Shown: positions 34,674 to 43,900 of the stretch, piece after piece | Numbering within the stretch: position 1 is the stretch's first letter | Layout: every line of letters starts with the position of its first letter | Source: Phocaeicola_A sp045647865 | GTDB taxonomy: Bacteria; Bacteroidota; Bacteroidia; Bacteroidales; Bacteroidaceae | Direction of reading: 5' to 3' | Length of the DNA stretch: 64,000 nt | Assembly: GCA_045647865.1 (NCBI GenBank) | Contig: JAZRMW010000063.1 | Span: forward strand, 208,293-272,292 | Made by a program: the position numbers and the translations under genes | Notes under the pieces: model-generated | The model's input: the letters and a program-made list of their open reading frames with translations, nothing else | The model's database searches: none | Told to the model about the DNA's origin: nothing

Positions 34674-35510
34674 ATGAGAGAAAAAACAAAGTTAAAAATC
34701 GGAGAGTTCTCACAGATGATGCAAGTGACCGTGAAAACCCTGCGCTACTATGAGAAGAAAGAGTTACTACTTCCCAGTGAAGTGGACGAGTGGACAGGAT
34801 ACCGCTATTACACTATCGAGCAGATGCAACGGCTCAATACCATCCGCCAATTGCAACGGCTCGGATTCTCGCTTGACGAAATCAAGGAACTGTACGAAGA
34901 AGGAGCATACTCCCCAAGCATCGAACAGTTGAACGAGAAGATAGAGGAAACAGAACGACAGTTACAACAACTATTGACACGACGAAGTCAATTGCTCGAC
35001 TGGATGAACGCTCACAAAAAGATTAAGACAATAAAAAAAACAATGGAAAAATTCAGTATTCAATCCCTCCCAGAGATTATCGTGGCAAGCCACCGCGAAA
35101 CAATTCCCAGCTATGACAATCTCGGAAAACTTTGTGTAGAGAAGATTGGCCCCGAGATGCAACGTCTTGGCTGCAAGTGTCCTGCTCCGGGTTACTGCTT
35201 CACCATTGAGCACAACAAAGAGTATCGTCCGACTGACATCGATATTGAGTATTGCGAACAGGTAGAAGAGATGGGAACAGACAGCGCCATCATACAATTT
35301 AAACGTCTTGACGCTGTACCTAAGGCGCTCTGCATGAAGCACGTAGGCCCCTACGAGCGCTTTCATGAATCATTCGCCGAAGCTTTCACCTACATGGAGG
35401 AAAAGAACTACAAGATTGCAGGTCCTTTACGCACTTCTTACATTGATGGGATATGGAACCAAGAGGATCCAGAATTATGGTTATCTTTGATTCAGATTCC
35501 AATTGAATAA
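34674..35510 (+). CDS. MerR-family regulator with GyrI-like effector domain
   Basis: The 278-residue protein starts at 34674 (MREKTKLKIGEFSQMMQVTV), since an upstream ATG overlaps the -7 box. It has a MerR helix-turn-helix (TVKTLRYYEKKELLLPSEVD, YTIEQMQRLNTIRQLQRLGF), a dimerising coiled helix (about residues 85-120), and a C-terminal GyrI-like/AraC_E_bind domain (about 135-278) with HVGPYERFHESFAEAF. This BmrR-like arrangement binds small hydrophobic or cationic ligands and activates efflux or detoxification genes. No such target lies next to it, so its regulon is elsewhere or it controls itself. It ends at a strong terminator. Confidence 0.88.
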   Translation: MREKTKLKIGEFSQMMQVTVKTLRYYEKKELLLPSEVDEWTGYRYYTIEQMQRLNTIRQLQRLGFSLDEIKELYEEGAYSPSIEQLNEKIEETERQLQQLLTRRSQLLDWMNAHKKIKTIKKTMEKFSIQSLPEIIVASHRETIPSYDNLGKLCVEKIGPEMQRLGCKCPAPGYCFTIEHNKEYRPTDIDIEYCEQVEEMGTDSAIIQFKRLDAVPKALCMKHVGPYERFHESFAEAFTYMEEKNYKIAGPLRTSYIDGIWNQEDPELWLSLIQIPIE

Positions 35511-35518
35511 AGGATGAA

Positions 35519-35556
35519 GGGTATACGCTTGTGTAAGCGCATACCCTCTTTTTTTT
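35519..35556 (+). terminator. Terminator between MerR gene and GH10 gene
   Basis: GGGTATACGCTT (35519-35530) pairs with AAGCGCATACCC (35535-35546) over GTGT, followed by TCTTTTTTTT. It lies between convergent genes. Confidence 0.85.
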
Positions 35557-35617
35557 ATACTAAGCAGAAAGTATACTGAAATCACATCATTTTCATAGTC
35601 TTTCGGCAACTACAATA

Positions 35618-37951
35618 TTATTTCACCACCTTCTTACCATTGACGATATAGATTCCGTGAGGCAATTCAGAGAAGTTGGTATTCTCGGGCAAGCGCACAC
35701 CGGTGATGGTATAGATACCACTGAATGTATTATTCTTATCGGCAGTTACTTCGTCGCAGGTGACATCTTCAATACCAGCGACATTGACTCCGCCAAGTCC
35801 TTCGGCAATACCTGCGTAGGCATGCTTACGATAGTAGTCGAGTGTCCAGATACCTACAGGAGTATCAGCTCTCCAACCACTGTTTGTAGGTGAATCCGTA
35901 GGACACCAGAAGCAGATACCGGCCTGTTGGGCAGGAGGAATAATTTCGAGGTACTTCTTTACTATCCATTCGTAGAAATCGGCCATCTTATGGTGCATGG
36001 CTTCAGTCATCTTAGAGGTAGATACGCTGCTTCCGTTAGCATCGTTGTATCCCATATCCAACTCACTGACACGCACAAGTTTGCCGGTGTTTGCCATGAG
36101 TTTGAACATATTCACAATCGCATTTTCTTTACTCTTTTGAGTAGAGGAGTTCGCATAGTATGAGATATGCATCTGAGTGCCTATACCATCCACATAGGTT
36201 ACTCCATCAGCCTCCCACTTCTTTATCCAATTGATAAGGGATTTCAGTTTCTTGTTTCCATCCCAATCGCTTTCAAGGTTATAGTCGTTGATAAAGAGTT
36301 TGATATCTTCGGGGCCATACTTACGGGCTGAGCGGATGGCGCTACGTACATATTCAAGGTCGCCCATATGGTCTTGCCAGAAGAAGTCGTTTCCACTACC
36401 GTTGTCGTGCTGCAGGGTATAGTTGCCGCTTCCATCATCACCACCGCCAGATATGGCTTCGTTCACCACATCCCATGACTTTACCTTACCGCCGCAAGCT
36501 TCCATCATACCCTTGATCCACTTGTCCATGGCCCATACGAGTGTGTCACGCTTCTGTTGGGCACTAAGAGGTGTACTCTGAGGCAACTGCAGATAAAAAG
36601 CCTCTTCCGCTATTGCAGGAGCAACCGTACCGCCACCTAACTTTCTCATCTTGAATGTACTGAGGTCAGTACCATCAAAGGTTCCGTTTACCATCTTCTC
36701 CACTCCACCGACTTTGAAACTTACATTATCGAAGTAATAGACGTTAGCATCTGCCAATTCACTCAGATTAAAGGCGATTGATTTACCGGCGGCCGCCAAT
36801 GTTCCACTTACTTGTACGGTTTTCCATTCGGTAGTGAACTGAATATCACCTATTGCCTGATAATCCACATAAGTACCCGGCGAAGTATGAATCTGGGTAG
36901 AAGCCTTGGCATTCTTGTCAGCACGCACATCAGCCTTGAATTCATACTTGGCACCTTTAGCAAAGTTTGTAGGAGAGACAATCCAGAACTGGTTATCCCA
37001 TACATCCGAACTCTTAGCCGTAGTTTCCACCTTGATATAACGGCGAGGCTCGTTGATTTTCATGGCACCAACCGTTTCTTCCACCTTGATGCTCCTGATG
37101 TAGAGATCACCCACAAAATCACCACATTGCAGAAGCAAGAAACTGCCTGCAGTTGCATTTTTGTAAATCAGCTCAAGATTTTTCCATTCGGTAGAGAAGG
37201 TTGTGTTTACATTCACACCACCGCCCCAATCACCCAATTTGGTGTACAGATTGCCTTGTTTGCTACCCTTTGCGGTAATAATGACCTTGTATGTTTTCCC
37301 TTTTTCCATAGGAATACCATCCAAAGCCACAAACTGAACCTCCCATGAATTGTTCTTCTTGGTCGTCTTGAGATGCAAACCATCCGTCGATGAATAATCA
37401 ATCGAGAATCCGTACTGAGTCTTGTCGGCCGTCCATCCCACACTTTGTTGCGTTCGGAAATCCTTAGACTTAAGTTCCACATACACCAGCGTATCAGGTT
37501 TCTCAAACGGTTCAGCCGGGATATCTTTTATCAGGCTGTTGAGCCACGCATTGGGTTGTTGCGCATGCCAAGCCAACGTATGGCCATACACCGCGAGCCC
37601 GGCTTTAGTGGCAGCATTCACATAATTCTTCACTTGCGTAAAGTTCATACTACCATTACTACTCACACAACTCGCCATCTTCATCGCATTGCCTGCTACG
37701 GTTTCTGTAAAGTTATCATTGGTGAATCCTTTAACCGTCGTATTGTTCAAATAATCATTCACAGTCGTCCCAATGCCCAGCTTAAAGTTCGGATACTTCT
37801 CGTGGTCAATATAATTCTTCAAGGGAGCATAATCCTTCAGATAGCCATAATTGGCTTCATCATTCGGATTGCCTATTTCATACTTCTTCTGGGAAAACCC
37901 CGAAAGCGACGCCAACAACAGCATTGCCGAAAAAAATGTTTTTCTATACAT
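35618..37951 (-). CDS. GH10 endo-beta-1,4-xylanase with inserted carbohydrate-binding modules
   Basis: Start at 37951 (MYRKTFFSAMLLLASLSGFSQ) gives a signal peptide; upstream codons overlap the promoter. The 777-residue enzyme begins with the first part of a GH10 barrel (LGIGTTVNDYL, GHTLAWHAQQPNAW). The barrel is interrupted by two CBM4/CBM22-like jelly rolls (about residues 150-440), then resumes with WDVVNEAISG (acid/base Glu498) and VRVSELDMG (nucleophile Glu630) and ends with FWCPTDSPTNSGW. A T9SS-type tail (YTITGVRL) closes it. An insertion of binding modules inside the GH10 domain is known from gut Bacteroides xylanases. It cuts internal xylan bonds. It is a single gene, away from any SusC/SusD pair in this window. 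Confidence 0.93.
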   Translation of the reverse strand: MYRKTFFSAMLLLASLSGFSQKKYEIGNPNDEANYGYLKDYAPLKNYIDHEKYPNFKLGIGTTVNDYLNNTTVKGFTNDNFTETVAGNAMKMASCVSSNGSMNFTQVKNYVNAATKAGLAVYGHTLAWHAQQPNAWLNSLIKDIPAEPFEKPDTLVYVELKSKDFRTQQSVGWTADKTQYGFSIDYSSTDGLHLKTTKKNNSWEVQFVALDGIPMEKGKTYKVIITAKGSKQGNLYTKLGDWGGGVNVNTTFSTEWKNLELIYKNATAGSFLLLQCGDFVGDLYIRSIKVEETVGAMKINEPRRYIKVETTAKSSDVWDNQFWIVSPTNFAKGAKYEFKADVRADKNAKASTQIHTSPGTYVDYQAIGDIQFTTEWKTVQVSGTLAAAGKSIAFNLSELADANVYYFDNVSFKVGGVEKMVNGTFDGTDLSTFKMRKLGGGTVAPAIAEEAFYLQLPQSTPLSAQQKRDTLVWAMDKWIKGMMEACGGKVKSWDVVNEAISGGGDDGSGNYTLQHDNGSGNDFFWQDHMGDLEYVRSAIRSARKYGPEDIKLFINDYNLESDWDGNKKLKSLINWIKKWEADGVTYVDGIGTQMHISYYANSSTQKSKENAIVNMFKLMANTGKLVRVSELDMGYNDANGSSVSTSKMTEAMHHKMADFYEWIVKKYLEIIPPAQQAGICFWCPTDSPTNSGWRADTPVGIWTLDYYRKHAYAGIAEGLGGVNVAGIEDVTCDEVTADKNNTFSGIYTITGVRLPENTNFSELPHGIYIVNGKKVVK

Positions 37952-38017
37952 ATCTTTTAAATTTGAATGATAGTGGATATTACAGTCTGTCTTTCCTATA
38001 CGAGACAAACGACTGTG

Positions 38018-38025
38018 CAAATATA
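38018..38025 (-). promoter_or_regulatory. -7 element of the GH10 gene
   Basis: Minus strand TATATTTG, exact match, 67 bp upstream of the start at 37951. Confidence 0.6.
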
Positions 38026-38165
38026 AGCAAAGTACAGGAATTAAAAACTCATATTCACATAAAAACCGCCAACAATCGACATTTAAGAACAAAAAAGAGA
38101 CAACTTAAAAAACGAAGAAGCACCACTTCAACAATTTCAGCAACAGCCACGCCGCATTATTGCAC

Positions 38166-38196
38166 AAAAAAAAAGCCACACTTTTGAAAGTATGGC
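38166..38196 (-). terminator. Terminator of rpsT
   Basis: GCCACACTT and AAGTATGGC arms (38175-38196) with nine T on the minus strand (38166-38174). Confidence 0.8.
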
Positions 38197-38236
38197 TTCA
38201 ATATCTTCGTGTTTAGAAAAATCTCTTTAACTACGA

Positions 38237-38491
38237 TTACGCAAGCTTGTTAATGTGAGCAGACAACTTAGACTTCAAGTTTGCAGCCTTATTCTTGTGA
38301 ATAAGATTTGTCTTTGCCAACTTGTCCAACATCTTCTGCACTTTAGGGAACAATGCTACAGCTTCTTCCTTGCTGTGAGTTGCACGCAACTTACGAACTG
38401 CGTTACGCATTGTCTTTCCGTAGTATCTGTTATGGAGTCTTCTCTTCTCCTCTTGTCTAATTCTCTTGATTGATGATTTATGATTTGCCAT
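38237..38491 (-). CDS. rpsT: 30S ribosomal protein S20
   Basis: An 84-residue, lysine/arginine-rich helical protein: MANHKSSIKRIRQEEKRRLH, then NRYYGKTMRNAVRKL and a helical end, LTSKLSAHINKLA-like. Length and sequence fit S20. It binds 16S rRNA in the small subunit. It lies 45 bp behind the tRNA-Glu gene on the same strand and probably shares its promoter. Confidence 0.96.
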   Translation of the reverse strand: MANHKSSIKRIRQEEKRRLHNRYYGKTMRNAVRKLRATHSKEEAVALFPKVQKMLDKLAKTNLIHKNKAANLKSKLSAHINKLA

Positions 38492-38535
38492 CTCGACTAA
38501 TCTCTTAATTTTTATTCTTTAATCTTGTTACTTAG

Positions 38536-38607
38536 TGGCCCGTAGGAGTGTCGAACTCCTCTTTAGAGAATGAAAATCTCTCGTCCTAACCGATAGACGA
38601 ACGGGCC
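38536..38607 (-). tRNA. tRNA-Glu (UUC)
   Basis: The minus strand folds as a tRNA. The acceptor stem is GGCCCGT/ACGGGCC, the D-arm region TCTATCGGTTAGGA, and the anticodon stem AGAGA/TCTCT with loop TTTTCAT (anticodon TTC). The T arm has GTTCGAC with flanking GAG/CTC pairs. The discriminator is A; CCA is not encoded. Confidence 0.95.
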
Positions 38608-38660
38608 ATCCTGAGAACCACTTTCGCGGTGTAACTGAGGTTTGTTTCTCAATTGCGATG

Positions 38661-38691
38661 CAAAGGTACTGCGTTTTTTTGAAACAGCAAA
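38661..38691 (-). promoter_or_regulatory. Full promoter of tRNA-Glu/rpsT
   Basis: Minus strand: TTTG (38688-38691), 19-bp spacer, TACCTTTG (38661-38668), about 55 bp before the tRNA. Confidence 0.75.
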
Positions 38692-39168
38692 ACTTTTCAG
38701 AAACTTTTTTCGATTATTTTTTTGCCCTATTTTCGCCATTAGCACCCAAATCAGTAATATACAGCTATTTACACCAAACATTTTTTTCTCAAAAAAAAAG
38801 CATTTTTGACCTCCCTTCATCGTTTTCTTGCCATTTTGCGTATTTTACCTCCCACATTATTATATAACCCAACTTTCGCAAGTAAAGACTTGCGAAGGAT
38901 TTATAGGAGTTAAAGTTGAGCTTGCAACTATGAAACTGATGAAGACTTTGTCCGATCCAAACTTGAATCATATAATATAATGTACGCGCGCGTGAAGACT
39001 ACACACTTATAAAAAGAAACAGGGGAACAACAATCAAAAATGCATGTTTCGACAGCAGCGGACACCCAACAGCAACTCCATCCTAATGTGCAAATACGGG
39101 AAATATCACCTCGGTCCAACCAAAAGTTAACACACTAAGAAACAACAAATTACATTTACCAAAGAGTT
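38692..39168. other. Gene-free stretch
   Basis: AT-rich with poly-A/T runs up to 38870, then mixed sequence with an alternating CGCGCG stretch near 38990. Small frames here show no protein-like composition. I see no RNA gene or repeat that I can defend before the array that starts at 39169. Confidence 0.4.
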
Positions 39169-39289
39169 ATAACAAACGGTCAAACTGTTTACCATGCACA
39201 GTCAACACGCTGACCACGTACGGTCAGTGCGCTGACTCTACATAGTCAACGCACTGACTGTGCATAGTAAAAACAGTGACCGTACAAAG
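39169..39289. repeat. 22-bp-period array B (alternating GTCA/TGAC half-sites)
   Basis: Five and a half units of 22 bp at 39169, 39191, 39213, 39235, 39257 and 39279. In the clearest part the layout is GTCA-N6-TGAC-N8-GTCA-N6-TGAC-N8, giving half-sites that face each other about every 11 bp (one helical turn). The N6/N8 inserts vary but are themselves partly mirrored between the left and right halves (ATGCAC versus GTGCAT; CACGTACGG versus CCGTAC). Confidence 0.75.
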
Positions 39290-39479
39290 AGACAACAATC
39301 ATCCCGCCACGCAGCAAACTGTGAACGCCTTCGGCATCCCACTTGTATCAATCGGTTGGTTCATTTCTCCTATAGTTTTAAAGGATTGGAACTAAAGGTG
39401 AGTTCTACAAATTTCCACCTAAACTCTTTTCAAAGATACTAACTGTCATGTGGAAAACAAAAGTTTTTTGCGCAAATCC

Positions 39480-39510
39480 TTTGTTGTTAGGAAAACAATG
39501 CTTACCTTTG
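39480..39510 (+). promoter_or_regulatory. Full promoter upstream of the leucine-rich-repeat operon
   Basis: TTTG (39480-39483), 19-bp spacer, TACCTTTG (39503-39510). It lies 370 bp before the first gene, so the leader is long. Confidence 0.7.
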
Positions 39511-39580
39511 TCTCCGATCAGTTAGCCCACGTAGGGCGTGCGGGTCAAAACATTGTGGTAAAAGGACGTTTACGAAACGT

Positions 39581-39588
39581 TATCTTTG
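39581..39588 (+). promoter_or_regulatory. Second -7 element in the leader region
   Basis: TATCTTTG, exact -7 match, without a good -33. It would start transcription near 39595, just before the folded RNA. Confidence 0.5.
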
Positions 39589-39594
39589 AGTCTT

Positions 39595-39813
39595 CTAATC
39601 TCGCAAATTTGAACTCTCTCAAAAGATACGGCAGCCGGAGCGTCCGCGTTGGGTGTATTATACCCTGATGGTTGCACAAATATCGTGTGGCCTATGCAGG
39701 TTTATAATATGTCACGGCGTGGGCTAACTGCGTTGCTTATCCTGAGAGAGAGGCAATGCGAGAGCCTGAAGACTGGGATAAGCGGAGAGTACAGATTCCC
39801 ACGTCTTTTTTTG
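39595..39813 (+). ncRNA. Structured leader RNA or small RNA ending in a terminator
   Basis: Helices seen: GGGTGTATTATACCC (39651-39665); GGTTGCAC with GTGTGGCC (39670-39677 / 39685-39692); and a nested three-tier structure of GGCGTGGG with CCCACGTC (39716-39723 / 39798-39805), GCTTATCC with GGATAAGC (39735-39742 / 39776-39783) and AGGC with GCCT (39751-39754 / 39764-39767). Seven T follow the outer stem (39806-39812), as in an intrinsic terminator 66 bp before the operon start. It could be an attenuator, a riboswitch-like leader or a separate small RNA. I cannot match it to a named RNA family with certainty. Confidence 0.55.
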
Positions 39814-39879
39814 TATATTCGTCTAATACAGAATCAGCTGAATCTTGGGGAGGTCTATAGGCTACAAACTTATTAGCGT

Positions 39880-40977
39880 ATGCGCAAGATTAAATTTCTC
39901 CTGTTCACCTTCCTGTTATGTATGACGGGTGTGATCAGAGCGGTAGAGACAACCGACAAGGTGGTCATCAGCGAACTGACAGTGACACCGGGCAGCAATG
40001 GCGATGCAGTATTTACTGTAAGTCTTGAAGGTTCAAACATCCAATACACTGCTTATCAACTTTCTCTTACACTACCTGAAGGGTTGGAGGTGTGTTACAC
40101 TGATGGTTACTATGATGTGTACATGTTAGGCTCTTCCGGATTCTATCCTCGCCGAGGAAATGAACACTCTTTGGGTGTAAACGTTGTGGATAGAGTACTC
40201 AATGTTGCTTGTTTTTCCAGCAATAATGCAATTTTTTCTAAGACAAGCGGTGACCTTTTTGAGGTGTATGTCAAAGCTTCGCCCTATCTCAAGCCCGGCG
40301 ATGTGAACATTGGGGTGAAGAATGTAAAACTCGTAACGGCTGATGAAATCAAGTATCTGCCGGCCGACTATGTGAGCACCTCTGTCAAGGCCGAAGCCAC
40401 CAGCACACTCACCCTAAAGGTATCGGCCGAAAACCAATATGGCACCTGCATACTCCCCTTTGACTATGAATTGCCCACTGACGGCTCGCTCGAAGCATAC
40501 ACATGCGACACCTACAACAACGAAATGCTCCTCCTCAACAAAGTGACGCGGATGGAGGCATACACTCCGTACATTCTTCGTAGCACAACGGGGTTCAGCA
40601 GCACCATCAGCGGTGCGGTCGATGCAACCGAGTACCCGGAAGAAGGCTTCGTGCAAAACGGACTTCTTGTAGGTACGGTCGTGACAAAGGAGCTGTCCGA
40701 AGGCTGTTATGTAATGCAGAATCAGGGCAGTGGCACCAAGTTCTATCGGGTAGGCTCCACGCCCTTTATCCTTGCTGGCGGAAAATGCTACGTTGAGTTT
40801 CTCGAATACGTGCCCACAGCAGTATTCAGCCTTGGCGGTGCCACGGACATTGAGGCCGTACAAGAGGAACCGCTCCGCGCTCCACAAACCATCTACAACC
40901 TACACGGCCAACCCGTCGAACAGATGATCTCCGGCCACATCTACATTGTAAACGGAGAAAAAATAATCGCAAAATAA
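39880..40977 (+). CDS. Secreted protein with cohesin-like N-terminal domain
   Basis: The 365-residue protein has a signal peptide (MRKIKFLLFTFLLCMTGVIRA). The first domain (about residues 28-170) starts VISELTVTPGSNGDAVFTVS and has QYTAYQLSLTLPEGLEV. This is the beginning of a cohesin-like beta-sandwich (VxPGxxVxVxVxxxN and F-x-L-x-Y/L-PxGLEV patterns). A second beta-rich domain (170-310) and a T9SS-type tail (IYNLHGQPVE, GHIYIVNGEKI) follow. It is the first gene of an operon that ends with a dockerin protein, so binding between the two is an attractive idea. The cohesin assignment is by pattern only. Confidence 0.65.
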   Translation: MRKIKFLLFTFLLCMTGVIRAVETTDKVVISELTVTPGSNGDAVFTVSLEGSNIQYTAYQLSLTLPEGLEVCYTDGYYDVYMLGSSGFYPRRGNEHSLGVNVVDRVLNVACFSSNNAIFSKTSGDLFEVYVKASPYLKPGDVNIGVKNVKLVTADEIKYLPADYVSTSVKAEATSTLTLKVSAENQYGTCILPFDYELPTDGSLEAYTCDTYNNEMLLLNKVTRMEAYTPYILRSTTGFSSTISGAVDATEYPEEGFVQNGLLVGTVVTKELSEGCYVMQNQGSGTKFYRVGSTPFILAGGKCYVEFLEYVPTAVFSLGGATDIEAVQEEPLRAPQTIYNLHGQPVEQMISGHIYIVNGEKIIAK

Positions 40978-40997
40978 TCCTTTAAATATATACAAAC

Positions 40998-43900
40998 ATG
41001 AAAAAGCTATTTTTACTATTGAGCCTTTGCTGCATCAGTTTTGCCGCATGGGCAGATGAATACACCGATGAGAAAGGTGTGACATGGGAGTATAATCTCG
41101 ATGGTTATTGGGATGAAGCAAACCAAGCACAAATAAATGGTGCAGTTATCACCAAATGTTCTAACTATGGAACAGAAATTGTTGTACCCGAATCCATTCA
41201 AGTGGATGAGAACAGTTACAATGTGGTAAGTTTAGATGGATCTGTATTCAATGATGGCAGAGACCAACAAGGTACCGTCACCTCTGTTACTCTTCCATCT
41301 ACATTAAAGCGAATTGGATGGAATGTTTTTAATTCTTTTTCTTCACTTAAAAGTTTGAATATTCCCGAAGGGGTAACTTCCATAGGAGGTGATGTATTTG
41401 GGAGTTCTCATGACCTTGTGTTGACCTTGCCCACCTCTTTACAGACTGTGGAAAGTGGCGCATTTAATTATTGCAAAATTGTGAGTTTGCCATCCGCAGA
41501 CCCTACGTTATTGGGCAACGACATTTCTACAAGACAAGTGTTTGAGAATGTAAGCCGTATCGCTGTGCCCGATGAAGCGATTGAAGCATACAAGAGTTCT
41601 CAAGTATGGACACGTTATGCAGAGAAAATCTGTGGCCATTCGGAAATAGTAGAATATACTTATACCGACGACAACAGTGTCACTTGGACTTTTTGTTATG
41701 TACTGTCCACCTCATCCGCACGCATCGTAAAAGCCGAGGGTTACACCACAGACGTTGATGTACCGGCTACACTGCCATACAACGAGGGAGAGATTCCGGT
41801 AACAGCGATTGAGCATAATTTTGGCGATGATGCCAACATCACGACTGTGGACCTGTCAAAAACATCCATTACTACAACACCTTCATTCCAAAATTGTTCC
41901 TTATTGGAGACCGTTTCGCTTCCCTCCACATTGGAAACAATCAATGAATATACTTTTGCGAATTGTGACAATCTGCAATCGATAGATTTGTCCGGGACAA
42001 GCGTAAAAGGAATAGATTCTTGGGCATTTGACGGTTGCGACAATTTGACAACGATAGTCTTCCCTTCTACGTTGGAGACCATTGGTAATGATGCTTTTAA
42101 TTCTTGTAGGAAAATTCAGGAAATAGACCTCTCTCATACAAAGCTCAATAGTATTGGCAATTCTGCTTTTTACAACAATTATGAACTTCAATCAGTCTCT
42201 TTTCCCTCCTCTGTAAAAAAAATCGGGAATTATGCTTTTGAAAATAACAGGAATTTATCAGAGATTGATCTGTCTATGGTTGAAGAAATTGGAGAGCAAG
42301 CTTTCAGTTATTGCAATGCTCTCAAATCAATAGATATTTCATCAGCTACAAGCATTGGAGCAGAGGCATTTAATAGAGATGCCACATTCACCATCAATGC
42401 CACAACTCCGGCAAGCATCAAGGCTAATTCATTCTCCGAAAATTCCAAGTTTATAGTTACCCCCAATGCATACGACACCTTCTGCTCTACTACGATATGG
42501 AAGAATTGGGCGAACAATATCAGCATGTTACATGTGGATGAAAACGGAGTGAAATGGCTATTCCGTTACCTGCAGGACAGCAACGGTATGTGCATCACTG
42601 CTGCTTCAGGATATGGTGAAGAGGTGACCATACCCAATACACTTCCCTACAACGGACAAGATGTAGATGTTACGCACATTGGTGATGTATTTAGTGGAAC
42701 AAATGTCACTTCCGTCACTTTACCAACTACACTTATAAGTATAGGAGATGGTGCTTTTCGCAACTGTTGTGCTTTGACATCAATAGAGATACCTGCATCG
42801 GTTACAACTCTTGGAGATGAAGCTTTCAGCTGGTGCAATCGTTTAACTTCCGTTACTTTCGAGGAAAGCTCTGCTATCCAATCTATCGGAAAGTATGCCT
42901 TCTATTACAGCAACGCGTTAAAAGAAATCAACTTGTCAAAAGTTGAAGAAATTGGAGAGGGAGCATTCAAGGACATAAACTTCTCATCTGTAGATTTGTC
43001 ATCTGCCACTTCTGTGGGCTATCAAGCTTTTACTGCCAATGAAAACGAAGAGCCGCTCATCACAATCAACAATGAAACTCCAGCCACCATTGCATCGGGT
43101 GCATTCCCTGAAAGTGCGATGTTCCTGGTTCCCGACAATGCTACCACTACTTACAAGTCTGCTGACGTATGGAGCGACTATGCTTCCCGCATCTTTGGAC
43201 GCAATGTAGCCGTACAGACCATCAATGTGACGGCGCAAGAAAAGGGTTCTGGCGTATTGGAGGCTATCGGCGGAAACGAGAACCAAACAAACATCATCGA
43301 CCTGACCGTGAAGGGAACCATCAACGGATATGACTTCGTGATGTTCAAGGACAAGATGCCGAACTTGCGATTCCTCGACTTGACCGATGCGAAGATTGTG
43401 TACAATCCCTATTGCTACTACGAGCAGCATCATTCACAGAACGATACATTGGGAGCCTACGCATTCCACCAAGAAAACAAGCTCCTATCTATCAAATTGC
43501 CTAAAGACATCAAGTATATAGGAGAATCTGCATTTATGGAATGTGGGAGACTTACAGAGATTAATCTGCCGAATACCATTACTGCTATTGGCGGAAGTGC
43601 GTTCTGGGGAACTGGACTTACAAAGATTATCCTCCCCAACAAACTGGAACGCATAGGTGGCAGTGCTTTCGAATATACCTACTTAAAAGAAATCGCATTC
43701 CCGACCACATTGACTACCATTGAATGGGGAGCATTTGGTAATTGCAACCAATTGGAGACTGTACGTATCCCCAGTTCGTTACAACATATCAGTGATTATG
43801 CATTCGGTGGTTGTGGTAATTTGAAGAATGTATATACCTACACCATTGAACCTACGGACATCAACGAAAACACCTTCAGCAACTTTGAAACAGTCCAGCT

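Noticed and set aside
39169..39289. CRISPR array
   Set aside because: The 22-bp unit has no separate repeat and spacer of usual length, repeats are too diverged, and no cas genes are in the window.
39595..39813. TPP riboswitch or 6S RNA
   Set aside because: A CTGAGA-like string is present, but the rest of the TPP consensus is missing, and the helix layout does not show the single long bulged hairpin of 6S RNA.
39649..39876. 75-aa frame before the cohesin-like gene
   Set aside because: It spans the helices and terminator of the leader RNA; the sequence is better explained as structured RNA.
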